From Chryseobacterium gleum (GTDB lineage: Bacteria; Bacteroidota; Bacteroidia; Flavobacteriales_D; Sanyastnellaceae): a DNA stretch of 64,000 nucleotides. The notes under the pieces are model-generated. The model had not been told where the DNA came from. It searched no databases and saw nothing but the letters and a program-made list of their open reading frames with translations. The translations under genes and the position numbers were made by a program. Below, one piece after another: positions 8,844 through 17,075 of the stretch. The first letter of the stretch is position 1, and the number at the start of each line of letters is the position of its first letter. The DNA lies in contig CAMCVP010000004.1 of assembly GCA_945881835.1 (NCBI GenBank), forward strand, positions 62,001 to 126,000, read 5' to 3'.

Positions 8844-9493
8844 TGCAACAATTTCATTTAAAGCACCAAGCGCTTCTTATGCTCTTGGTGCTTTTTTGTT
8901 TTAGGTCGAATGGTCAAGCCGCTTGGGACTTGAATCTTTTGACAAAGATCAATGGCGGACCAGAAAAATCTGATCAGTTTTGGTCAGCTTATACCAACAG
9001 CATTACTTATGTTACTGTCGGAACCCCTTTATTGGTTGGCACTGTAGGCGTTTTGAAAAAAGACGAATTCGTGAAGCGTCAATTTGTAGGCATGGCAGGC
9101 GGCTTGGCTTTGAATGGATTCATTACAATTACAATGAAATATGGAATTGCAAGGCCGCGTCCGTTTGTTACTCATGGCGATTTAATTTACAAGAAGACTC
9201 ACGCTGGAAGTTTATCGTTTCCATCTGGACATACGAGTTCTGCCTTTCAATGGGCGACGAGTTGTGTGTTAGCGAAGCCGAAATGGTATGTAGCCGTACC
9301 CGCATACATGTATGCTTGCGGAATTGGATATTCGCGTATGCATTTAGGCGCACATTATCCGACCGATGTTGCAGCGGGCGCATTCATCGGCACTGCCAGC
9401 GCCTTTGCTTCTTATCACATTAACAATTGGTTTTGGAAGAAGATGGATTCAAGGAAAAAGTCAGATGATTTGCTGATTAAACCTTCCTTTTAA
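8843..9493 (+). CDS. PAP2-family phosphatase, exported or membrane-bound
   Basis: Acid phosphatase of the phosphatidic acid phosphatase type 2 superfamily; likely substrates are lipid phosphates or undecaprenyl diphosphate, but this cannot be settled by reading. The three superfamily motifs are present in order: KYGIARPRP (K-x6-RP), SFPSGHTSS (PSGH) and SRMHLGAHYPTD (SR-x5-H-x3-D). An N-terminal hydrophobic stretch (LLMLLVLFCF) followed by NGQA looks like a signal peptide. It is coupled to sdhB by a one-base overlap and ends just before a terminator. Its place behind the sdh genes is not functionally explained. Confidence 0.85.
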   Translation: MQQFHLKHQALLMLLVLFCFRSNGQAAWDLNLLTKINGGPEKSDQFWSAYTNSITYVTVGTPLLVGTVGVLKKDEFVKRQFVGMAGGLALNGFITITMKYGIARPRPFVTHGDLIYKKTHAGSLSFPSGHTSSAFQWATSCVLAKPKWYVAVPAYMYACGIGYSRMHLGAHYPTDVAAGAFIGTASAFASYHINNWFWKKMDSRKKSDDLLIKPSF

Positions 9494-9498
9494 AAATG

Positions 9499-9527
9499 AA
9501 AAAAGCCGCGGTTAAGCGGCTTTTTAT
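9499..9527. terminator. Bidirectional terminator between convergent genes
   Basis: Stem GCCGC/GCGGC (9505-9509 with 9516-9520), 6-base loop, A-run before and T-run after. It lies between the plus-strand PAP2 gene and the minus-strand gene ending at 9543, so it can serve both. Confidence 0.88.
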
Positions 9528-9542
9528 TTGAAGTCGATACAA

Positions 9543-9968
9543 TTACTGTTTGAATCCCGATACGATGCTAATGCAGCCGATATGCTGAACTATGGCATCT
9601 TTTTGCTCAGGGACTTTAACCTTCACAACAAGTTGTTGGGTGTTTTTCATTTTGAATTCAAAAGCTTCTTTGTCTTGAGCGCCTTTGTTGGTGTAAATCT
9701 GCTTACCGTTGATGTCGCTCACAGTGAACTCAACATCGCCAAGGATAGGGTGAGCAACTACAAGTAGAAGGTAATCGCGACCACCAAAGAAGGTGACCAT
9801 AATTTCAGCTTCTTCGCCTGGGGCCATTTGAGCTGAGTTGTAACTGTCGTTTTGAACGTACCCATTCAACTTTGGAAGGACTTTATTTTTTGTGAAAGGT
9901 CTACATTGCGCAGAAGCGAATGAGGGAATAAAGACCAATAAGAACAGGAGAATTTTATATGCTTTCAT
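9543..9968 (-). CDS. Secreted protein of unknown function
   Basis: Not assigned to a named family. A clear Sec signal (MKAYKILLFLLVFIPSFASA, cleavage after residue 20) precedes about 120 residues that look like a beta-rich domain: the APGEEAEIMVTFFGGRDYLLLV stretch and a later VVKVKVPEQ strand suggest a jelly-roll or C2-like sandwich. Two Cys (22 and about 132) could form a disulfide. It follows the lipoprotein gene by 17 bp and is probably in the same operon. No catalytic motif is visible. Confidence 0.7.
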   Translation of the reverse strand: MKAYKILLFLLVFIPSFASAQCRPFTKNKVLPKLNGYVQNDSYNSAQMAPGEEAEIMVTFFGGRDYLLLVVAHPILGDVEFTVSDINGKQIYTNKGAQDKEAFEFKMKNTQQLVVKVKVPEQKDAIVQHIGCISIVSGFKQ

Positions 9969-9985
9969 GATATCTTCTGAATTTT

Positions 9986-10906
9986 TTATTGAATGTATTT
10001 GTTACGGATGACAACAGTCTCTGCTGCGATTTTCGCTAGTGTAGCATCGCTCATGGTCACTGTTTCTGTGCTTCCAATGGTGGTTACTCCGTTGCTGTCT
10101 TTTTCAACAGACGTTTCTCCACTCACCACAATTACATCTTTGTATATCGTTTGAAGTTTTGTTAGATCTTCTTTCATGCGATTCACACGATCACTCGTTG
10201 CGAAAAGATTCAAGTAACTAACCAATTGATTCAAAGAATAGGTTTGTTCTGCAACGCGTTGTTTCATGGCCTTTTCACCTTTCTTTCCAGCGTACTGAGT
10301 AGACAAGTAAAGTGTTTCAACCCATGCGCCTGCAACAATTAGTGCACTTACATCTGTGCGCTTTCCTTCTTTCAAGTAGGCGTTCACGTTTTGGTATGAA
10401 AGGGTTACGTAGCTTAAAAGAGAATCCTTGTTGTTTTGATTCTTTTGAACACGTTCCATGAATTTCTCATCCATAGCCCCGTCGATTCCCAATGCGCTTG
10501 CCAATGTTTTCGAAGCCGCTAAGTAATTTACCGACTCTTGCTTTTGCTCGAATACCGTGCTGTAGCTTAAGTCTGCAGCGTAGATACCGAGGTTAATCGC
10601 GCGATTTTCTTCGTCTACGTATTTCGAAACTTTATCTACTGAATTCAACATGGCTTTATCGAAGCTGAATCCAGCATCTTTAATCATGTCGGCCATTTCA
10701 ATAGGAGCAGGAATGCTGAAGAAAATCTGTTTCAAAGCTTGCTCGCGATCTTTGAAAAATTCATCTTTGTTTGTCAATTCGCTTGCGCCCGTTTCAAGAG
10801 GAGCTTTGTTTTCAGTTTTATTCTCATTACCGCCGCAAGCCACAAAGAATAGACTGCTTACGCAAATACTGAGAAATGCATTAAGGGAGAGATGTTTTTT
10901 AATCAT
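9986..10906 (-). CDS. Lipoprotein of unknown function
   Basis: A type II signal peptide is clear: MIKKHLSLN, hydrophobic core, then FVACGG with the lipid-attachment Cys at residue 24. The mature 283 residues are predicted mostly helical and rich in Lys, Glu and Ser, with the family-like segment NLGIYAADLSYSTVF in the middle. No enzymatic motif is recognised. The gene is followed after 17 bp by the small secreted protein and lies 81 bp from the polA stop. The two may form an envelope pair; the role is unknown. Confidence 0.72.
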   Translation of the reverse strand: MIKKHLSLNAFLSICVSSLFFVACGGNENKTENKAPLETGASELTNKDEFFKDREQALKQIFFSIPAPIEMADMIKDAGFSFDKAMLNSVDKVSKYVDEENRAINLGIYAADLSYSTVFEQKQESVNYLAASKTLASALGIDGAMDEKFMERVQKNQNNKDSLLSYVTLSYQNVNAYLKEGKRTDVSALIVAGAWVETLYLSTQYAGKKGEKAMKQRVAEQTYSLNQLVSYLNLFATSDRVNRMKEDLTKLQTIYKDVIVVSGETSVEKDSNGVTTIGSTETVTMSDATLAKIAAETVVIRNKYIQ

Positions 10907-10987
10907 TTTGAACTGCTTGATAGTTTATAGCCCTTTGTTACGGGCTGTTATCAAAATAGTTACAAAACACCTCGATATAATTTGATA

Positions 10988-13777
10988 TTAATGCGCCTCG
11001 AGCCAGTTGTTTCCGGCTTGAATTTCAACATCTAAGGGTACTTCAAGTTTTACCGCGTTTTCCATTTCATGTTTAACGAGTGCAAACACTTGTTCAATTT
11101 CTTCCTTTGGTGTATCGAAGAGCAATTCATCGTGAACTTGAAGTACCATTCTTGTTTTCAAATTAGCACTCTTCAATGCTGATTGAATTTTCACCATGGC
11201 TACTTTAATGACGTCGGCAGCCGAACCTTGAATGGGAGCATTCACCGCGTTGCGCTCTGCGAAGCTTCTTGAGATGGCGTTTGAAGAGTTGATGTCTGGA
11301 AGGAAACGTCTGCGACCGAGCACGGTTTCAACGAATCCTCTTGAGCGGCAATCTTCAACTGCTTGGTGCTGGTAGGCTTTTAGTGCCGCGAATTGCGTGT
11401 AATACGCTTCAATGATGTTCTTCGCTTCCGTTCTTGAAATGCCTAACTGTTGCGCCAATCCGAAAGGACCCTGTCCGTATATAATTCCGAAGTTAACCGC
11501 TTTCGCTTTGCTTCGCATGTCTTTGGTCACTTCATCCAACGGAACGTTGAACACCTTCGAAGCCGTGGCTTTGTGAATGTCTTCACCTTGTTGGAAGGCT
11601 TCGATCATGTTTTTATCTCCGCTCAGTGCCGCAATAATACGCAACTCGACTTGCGAGTAATCGGCGCTTACTAAGACGTGATTTTCATCGCGCGCAACAA
11701 AGGCTTTTCTGATTTCTTTTCCGCGAGAAGTTCGAATGGGAATGTTTTGCAAATTCGGTTGATTGCTACTCAATCTTCCCGTTGCAGCAACGGCTTGCAT
11801 GAAGTTCGTGTGCACACGTCCGGTGATTGAGTTAATCATGTTCGGAAGCGTGTCGATGTATGTGCTTTTCAATTTGCGCAATTCACGATAATCGAGAATA
11901 AGTGGAACAATTTCGTGGTTGTGTAAATAGCGTTGAAGAACATCTTCACCGGTGCTGTATTGACCGGTTTTTGTCTTCTTCATTTCAGTGGTTATTTTCA
12001 ATTTCTCGAATAGAATCACACCGAGTTGCTTCGGTGAATCGAGGTTGAATTTCTCTCCAGCGAGTTCTGTAATTTTTTCTTCGATAATGTCGAGTTCCTT
12101 TCCGAGTTCAACGCTGTATGCGTTCAAGAATTCTTTATCCACTCGAATGCCTTCCCATTCCATATTCGCAAGCACTTCAATGAGTGGCGTTTCAATGTTT
12201 TCTAGAACGGAAGTGGTTCCTTGCTTTTCTAATTCAGGTTGAAAAATTTCCGCGAGTTGAAGCGTTACATCGGCATCTTCTGCTGCGTAATCCTTTATGC
12301 TTTCAGCAGGAAGGTGCGCCATTGAATTTTGATTTTTTCCTTTCGGTCCAATCAGCGATTCAATAGAGACAGGCTTGTAATTCAAGTAGTTTTCACTTAA
12401 CGCGTCCATGCCGTGCTTTCCGTCGGCATTAATGACGTAGTGCGCAAGCATGGTGTCGAAGATTTTATTTTGAATCTTCATTCCATATTTTTTCATCATC
12501 TTGAAGTCGAACTTGTAGTTTTGCGCGACAAGTGTTTTCGAAGTGTCTGAGAAAATTTTATTGAAAATTTCCAATTGCTTTTTCGCTTCTTCAAAGTTGG
12601 AAGAAATAGGAACGTACCAACCGGTATGTGCTTTCGTGCTGAATGAAAGTCCAACGAGATAAGCTGAATGTGGCTCTAGATCGGAGGTTTCAGTATCGAA
12701 ACTAAACGTTGTTGCGCGTTGAAGTTCTGAAATTAATGTTTGAAGTTCTTGTTCGGAAGTGGCCATGAAGTATTCATGATCCGTATTTTCAATTGTGTTT
12801 TTTGGTGTGGAAGGAACAATCACTTCTTCGCCAGCAGATGAAAATAAATCGTGAGGAGCGTTGCTCGCAGCATTAGCGGGGGCCGGTGCTTCTTCGTTTA
12901 AAACACGTTTGATTAACTGACGGAATTCGAGTTCTTCGAATACTTCACGAATGGCATCTTTGTTTATTTCGCTCACCTTCAACGCCTCTTCATCGAGTGG
13001 AGTAGGAGCGTCGAGCATGATAGTTGCGAGTTTCTTTGAGAGAATTCCTTGCTCGCGGAAATTTTCAACGTTTTCCTTTTGCTTTCCTTTCAGTTTGTCT
13101 GTGTTTGCAAGAAGCCCTTCAAGACTTCCGAATTCGGCTAAAAGTTTCGCTGCTGTTTTTTCCCCAATGCCAGGTATTCCAGGAATGTTGTCTACCGCAT
13201 CGCCCATGAGACCGAGCAGATCAATAACCTGACTAACATTTTGAATGTTGAATTTCGCGCAGACTTCTGCTTCGCCTAAAATCTCAGCTTTACCGCCTTG
13301 GTAGCCCGGTTTGTAGATGAAGGACTTGTCGCTTACCAATTGACCGTAGTCTTTATCGGGAGTCATCATGTATGTGTGAAATCCTTTTTCTTCGGCTTTT
13401 TTAACGAGCGTTCCAATGATGTCATCTGCTTCATAACCTGGAGCAATGAGCATTGGAATATTGAAGGCTTCAACGATTTTCTTGATGTAGGGAACTGCAA
13501 GTTTGATGTCTTCCGGAGTCTCTGATCTATTCGCTTTGTATGCTTCGTAATCGATCTCTCTGAGTGTTTGTTCAGGTGCGTCGAATACGACAGCAATGTG
13601 TGAAGGTTTCTCGTTGTTTAAAATATCGAGAAGCGTGTTCGTGAATCCGAACATGGCACCGGTATTAAGGCCTTTACTGTTGATACGAGGTGTTCTGATG
13701 AAGGCGTAATATGCACGGAAAATAAGTGCGTATGCGTCGAGAAGAAATAATTTTTTTTCGTGTTCTGAAGATATCAT
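10988..13777 (-). CDS. polA: DNA polymerase I
   Basis: Repair and Okazaki-fragment polymerase. The 929-residue product has all three domains. The 5'-3' exonuclease runs to about residue 300 (LFLLDAYALIFRAYYAF, TPDKDYGQLV, helix-hairpin-helix VDNIPGIPGIGEKTA). The 3'-5' exonuclease keeps D361 and E363 in FSFDTETSD, so proofreading looks intact. The polymerase domain has VSADYSQVELRIIAALSGD (motif A), KAVNFGIIYG (motif B) and LQVHDELLFD (motif C). I chose the ATG at 13777; the upstream in-frame ATG at 13813 would overlap ribE by 35 bases and adds a non-conserved leader. One base separates it from the ribE stop. Confidence 0.96.
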   Translation of the reverse strand: MISSEHEKKLFLLDAYALIFRAYYAFIRTPRINSKGLNTGAMFGFTNTLLDILNNEKPSHIAVVFDAPEQTLREIDYEAYKANRSETPEDIKLAVPYIKKIVEAFNIPMLIAPGYEADDIIGTLVKKAEEKGFHTYMMTPDKDYGQLVSDKSFIYKPGYQGGKAEILGEAEVCAKFNIQNVSQVIDLLGLMGDAVDNIPGIPGIGEKTAAKLLAEFGSLEGLLANTDKLKGKQKENVENFREQGILSKKLATIMLDAPTPLDEEALKVSEINKDAIREVFEELEFRQLIKRVLNEEAPAPANAASNAPHDLFSSAGEEVIVPSTPKNTIENTDHEYFMATSEQELQTLISELQRATTFSFDTETSDLEPHSAYLVGLSFSTKAHTGWYVPISSNFEEAKKQLEIFNKIFSDTSKTLVAQNYKFDFKMMKKYGMKIQNKIFDTMLAHYVINADGKHGMDALSENYLNYKPVSIESLIGPKGKNQNSMAHLPAESIKDYAAEDADVTLQLAEIFQPELEKQGTTSVLENIETPLIEVLANMEWEGIRVDKEFLNAYSVELGKELDIIEEKITELAGEKFNLDSPKQLGVILFEKLKITTEMKKTKTGQYSTGEDVLQRYLHNHEIVPLILDYRELRKLKSTYIDTLPNMINSITGRVHTNFMQAVAATGRLSSNQPNLQNIPIRTSRGKEIRKAFVARDENHVLVSADYSQVELRIIAALSGDKNMIEAFQQGEDIHKATASKVFNVPLDEVTKDMRSKAKAVNFGIIYGQGPFGLAQQLGISRTEAKNIIEAYYTQFAALKAYQHQAVEDCRSRGFVETVLGRRRFLPDINSSNAISRSFAERNAVNAPIQGSAADVIKVAMVKIQSALKSANLKTRMVLQVHDELLFDTPKEEIEQVFALVKHEMENAVKLEVPLDVEIQAGNNWLEAH

Positions 13778-13778
13778 G

Positions 13779-14375
13779 TTACGAAGATAGTGCAGCCATA
13801 TACGCGGCCACATACTTCCCCATAATATCGAATTCTAAATTTATGAATGATCCGTTTTCAATGAACTGAAAAGTGGTGTGTTCATAGGTGTAAGGAATAA
13901 TAGCCACGGAGAACGAAGTCTTTGAGCTGTCCACCACGGTTAAGCTTACGCCGTTCACGCATATGCTTCCTTTCGGAACGGTAATGTGCCCGAGTTCTTT
14001 CGGAGAATACTCAAAAGTGAATTTCCAACTACCGTCATTTTCTGTTAAGGAAATACATTTTCCAACCACATCTACATGTCCTTGAACGTTGTGACCATCG
14101 AGGCGATCACCCACTTTCATGCATCTTTCTAGATTTATTTTATCTCCTTCCTTCCAACTTCCAATAGTGGTTTTCTGAATGGTTTCTTCGATAGCGGTAA
14201 CTCGGTATTTGCTCTCGATTATTTCAACCACAGTCAAACAAATTCCGTTATGCGCAAGGCTCTGATCTATTTTAAGTTCATTGGTGAAATCGCACGAAAG
14301 CCATAGTTCTAAATTGGTTCCAACGGTTTCGGTTTTTACAATTTCTCCGAGCGATTCTATAATTCCGGTAAACAT
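13779..14375 (-). CDS. ribE: Riboflavin synthase, alpha subunit
   Basis: Last step of riboflavin synthesis: dismutation of two 6,7-dimethyl-8-ribityllumazine molecules. The 198-residue protein has two similar lumazine-binding halves. It begins with MFTGIIESLGEI, the conserved family N-terminus, and has NGICLTVVEI in the first half and VNGVSLTVVDS in the second, plus GHNVQGHVD. It lies 3 bp after the CHU_C protein gene and 1 bp before polA. I see no FMN riboswitch nearby. Confidence 0.95.
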   Translation of the reverse strand: MFTGIIESLGEIVKTETVGTNLELWLSCDFTNELKIDQSLAHNGICLTVVEIIESKYRVTAIEETIQKTTIGSWKEGDKINLERCMKVGDRLDGHNVQGHVDVVGKCISLTENDGSWKFTFEYSPKELGHITVPKGSICVNGVSLTVVDSSKTSFSVAIIPYTYEHTTFQFIENGSFINLEFDIMGKYVAAYMAALSS

Positions 14376-14378
14376 ATT

Positions 14379-17039
14379 TTATTGTTGAGGTGAAGCCTGG
14401 GTAGCGTTCAAGATTTGAATATATCCTTCATGGAATACAGGCACTATTCCTTCTAGACGAATGGTGTTAACCATTAACGTGTAGTAATAGGTGCCAGCGC
14501 TGACAAGGTTTTGCGTCTTTTGATCAGTTGCATTCCAAGTGATATCTGGGTCAGTGGTTTCAAAAAGAAGTGTTCCATATCTATTGAAAATTTTCAAATC
14601 AATGCTTTCAATGGAGCGGTATGGGAAAGGTTTCAGAATATCATTCAATCCGTCTAAATCGGGTGTTATGATATTTGGAAGTTCGTAGGTTGGACAGTTG
14701 TCTAGGCACACAACGTTCGATTGCGCGCTTTCATTCTGATGAAGCTCTCCGTCAGGCCAAAGGTTCAAGGAATCCAAAGCGGTAATGTAAAAGCATCCGG
14801 CAATGCTTTGCAAACCATCTGGATGAAGGAATTCGAATTCGGTGCTTCCAGAGCCGTTTAAAGTGCCTAGTAAGGAGTATTGGCTGGTATCTGTTTGCGC
14901 ATAATAGATGTTGTATGCAGTTATGTCTTGTGAACAAGAAGGGTCGATGTTATTCCATGAAATTTGGAGGGAAGGAATTTCACAATTATTGACCTGCGAA
15001 ATTAAGGGTGCGCAGGGCGGTGTGGAGTCGTATGGACTTGCGAAAATTTCTTGGCTGAAGTTGTACAACGAGTCGGGAACGTTTGGGGCACCGTATGAAC
15101 CGAGCGTTAGAATCTTGTAGCAATAGTTGGCATTGTTTACAAGACCCGTGTCGAGATATTGCGGTATGGTAGTTTCATTCAACAAAGAAAAATCTAATTC
15201 ACCTGGAGCCTTTCGATAGATGAAGTAGCGTGAATTGATCCAAGGGAATTGTCCTCCAAGATTCAATTGAATGGCATTGTCTTGGGGCGTTGCAGCTAAC
15301 CAAGGAGAAGTGGCGGTTGACGAGTAACCAACTACATCTTCATTCGAATAGAATTTCACACGGTATTTTTTCAATGCCGTGAAGGTGTCGATATTCGAGT
15401 GATAGTAAACGGTGTCGCCTGTGTTTAAGATGGTGAATTCATTCGAAGCGAAGATGGTTTGCCATGTCCCGTTATTCTCGAATTCTAATTCGTAGTGATA
15501 TGGAGGTAAATAGGTGAGGGTGTCGAGTTGAGAAGGCGGTGACCACCAAATGGTATCACTTCCAACTGAAATATCGGTTGTTTCGATACTCACTTTCGTA
15601 ATTACGGGAATGTCCTTTTTGATTTGAACACACGCTTCGTCACTCGCATAACTTAAAGCTCCGTCTGGCCAAACTGTCACAACACGGTAGCAGAACGGAA
15701 CTCCAAATCCAGGCGCATTGTCTTGATAGTAATTGTTGTTCGCGCCAAGCGTTTGTCCGATATAAACGAATCCTGTGTAGGTGGGCATTCCCACTTCACA
15801 ATCGGAAGGATTGAAGTTGTATCCGTTTTGTTTTCTGTAAATGAAGTAACGAACGTTTGCCAATTCGTAGTTTGAAAAAGAACTGAGACAAGGCGACGGA
15901 TTCCAAGAGATTCCAACGGTTGAACCTACAGCATCTGCTTGAACGTTTTGAACCTTGGGTGCAACAACGGTAATGTTCACAGATTCAATATCGGCTAGCG
16001 GAACAAAACCGTTATCCAATGCTTCGAAACTTACGGTGTAAGGAGCAGCGCGAACTTCGTCGCATTCAGGATTCCAATAAAATGTATCGGTGAATGAATT
16101 GAATTCAGCTTCATGTACAACGTTTGTAAGCGGACCACCAAAGGCAGTTATCATAAACATGTTTCCATTTGGATCAGTGGCATTCACATCGAACTGAATG
16201 GTGCTTCCTGCTTCAACGCAATAGTCGGGAAGAGGAGCAATGATAGGAGGTTGATTGTTACAAGTGATTACTGTAATCTGCATATCACGAATTACAAATC
16301 CCACTAAAATTCCGTTTCGATATTCTTCAATTTTAATCGCAATATTGAATTCTCCAGCCAATGGGGGAACTACCCACGTCACGTCGCCTGTTTGTGAATT
16401 GACGGCGAATACATCTGAGCCATTAACTGTGCTTGCATCAGGAAGTAACCATCCCGGTAAAGGTTCAGCGCCCGTTCCCATGCACGGGACGAGGGAATAA
16501 ACCAATGAATCTCCGTCTGGATCGAATGCAACCGGATTGTGAATCCACGGTTGATTGATACATGCGTCTTCGATGGGCATTTTTAAAAGTTGCACCGAAC
16601 TGTTGTGTCCGGTTGCAGGTGAAATGACAAGCATGCTTTGAATGGTGAATACTTGATTCACTGAATTCAAAATATTAATAACCCCTTCGTTTCGGTTGGG
16701 GTCTTCCATTACCAAATAGTAAACTCCAGGCCCGGCGTAGGTGTGATAGCCGATGTATTGATTGCGTTTAGCATCGCCAGAACCTAAAATGGTTTCGGTT
16801 GTTCGTGCAAGACTGTCGAGTTGATTATCTGTTGTCCCCGAAGGTTCGTCGCCCCATCGGATTTTTAAAAACGGACGATCAGCTGCGAAGGAACTTGCCT
16901 TTGTAATGGTATTGATAGTTACCTTATAGGTGTACCCATTGATGTGTTCGTAGATGATTTCTCCTGCACGGTTGTGCGTGGCCCAAGCCGCCAGAGCAAT
17001 GAGCCAAGTACAAAATGTGAGCAGGAGTTTTCTATTCAT
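14379..17039 (-). CDS. Large secreted protein with gliding-type C-terminal domain (T9SS type B)
   Basis: An 886-residue exported protein with signal peptide (about residues 1-20, ending AWA). Beta-sandwich repeats follow: an N-terminal domain with Asp-rich turns (ATDPNGN, FDPDGDS), then fibronectin-like repeats carrying paired Cys and Trp. The last 80 or so residues are a CHU_C domain: ITPDLDGLNDILKP, LKIFNRYGTLLFE, then an AGTYYYTLMV strand. This domain directs proteins through the type IX secretion system and is found on gliding-associated surface proteins. Probable role: surface adhesin or matrix protein; the ligand is unknown. It is directly downstream of the subtilase, and both are likely T9SS cargo. 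Confidence 0.87.
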   Translation of the reverse strand: MNRKLLLTFCTWLIALAAWATHNRAGEIIYEHINGYTYKVTINTITKASSFAADRPFLKIRWGDEPSGTTDNQLDSLARTTETILGSGDAKRNQYIGYHTYAGPGVYYLVMEDPNRNEGVINILNSVNQVFTIQSMLVISPATGHNSSVQLLKMPIEDACINQPWIHNPVAFDPDGDSLVYSLVPCMGTGAEPLPGWLLPDASTVNGSDVFAVNSQTGDVTWVVPPLAGEFNIAIKIEEYRNGILVGFVIRDMQITVITCNNQPPIIAPLPDYCVEAGSTIQFDVNATDPNGNMFMITAFGGPLTNVVHEAEFNSFTDTFYWNPECDEVRAAPYTVSFEALDNGFVPLADIESVNITVVAPKVQNVQADAVGSTVGISWNPSPCLSSFSNYELANVRYFIYRKQNGYNFNPSDCEVGMPTYTGFVYIGQTLGANNNYYQDNAPGFGVPFCYRVVTVWPDGALSYASDEACVQIKKDIPVITKVSIETTDISVGSDTIWWSPPSQLDTLTYLPPYHYELEFENNGTWQTIFASNEFTILNTGDTVYYHSNIDTFTALKKYRVKFYSNEDVVGYSSTATSPWLAATPQDNAIQLNLGGQFPWINSRYFIYRKAPGELDFSLLNETTIPQYLDTGLVNNANYCYKILTLGSYGAPNVPDSLYNFSQEIFASPYDSTPPCAPLISQVNNCEIPSLQISWNNIDPSCSQDITAYNIYYAQTDTSQYSLLGTLNGSGSTEFEFLHPDGLQSIAGCFYITALDSLNLWPDGELHQNESAQSNVVCLDNCPTYELPNIITPDLDGLNDILKPFPYRSIESIDLKIFNRYGTLLFETTDPDITWNATDQKTQNLVSAGTYYYTLMVNTIRLEGIVPVFHEGYIQILNATQASPQQ

Positions 17040-17075
17040 TTTTAGTAAGACAACTTAAGATATCGTTTGGTTTAC

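Noticed and set aside
8980..9423. 147-residue plus-strand frame inside the PAP2 gene
   Set aside because: The PAP2 frame carries all three catalytic motifs. The other frame is rich in Arg, Cys, His and Trp, as expected for a shadow frame.
10929..10946. Hairpin AGCCC/GGGCT between polA and the lipoprotein gene as a terminator
   Set aside because: The stem is only 5 bp with an 8-base loop, and no T-run follows on the minus strand.
13778..13813. N-terminal extension of polA to 13813
   Set aside because: It would overlap ribE by 35 bases, and the extra 12 residues do not look like a PolA N-terminus.
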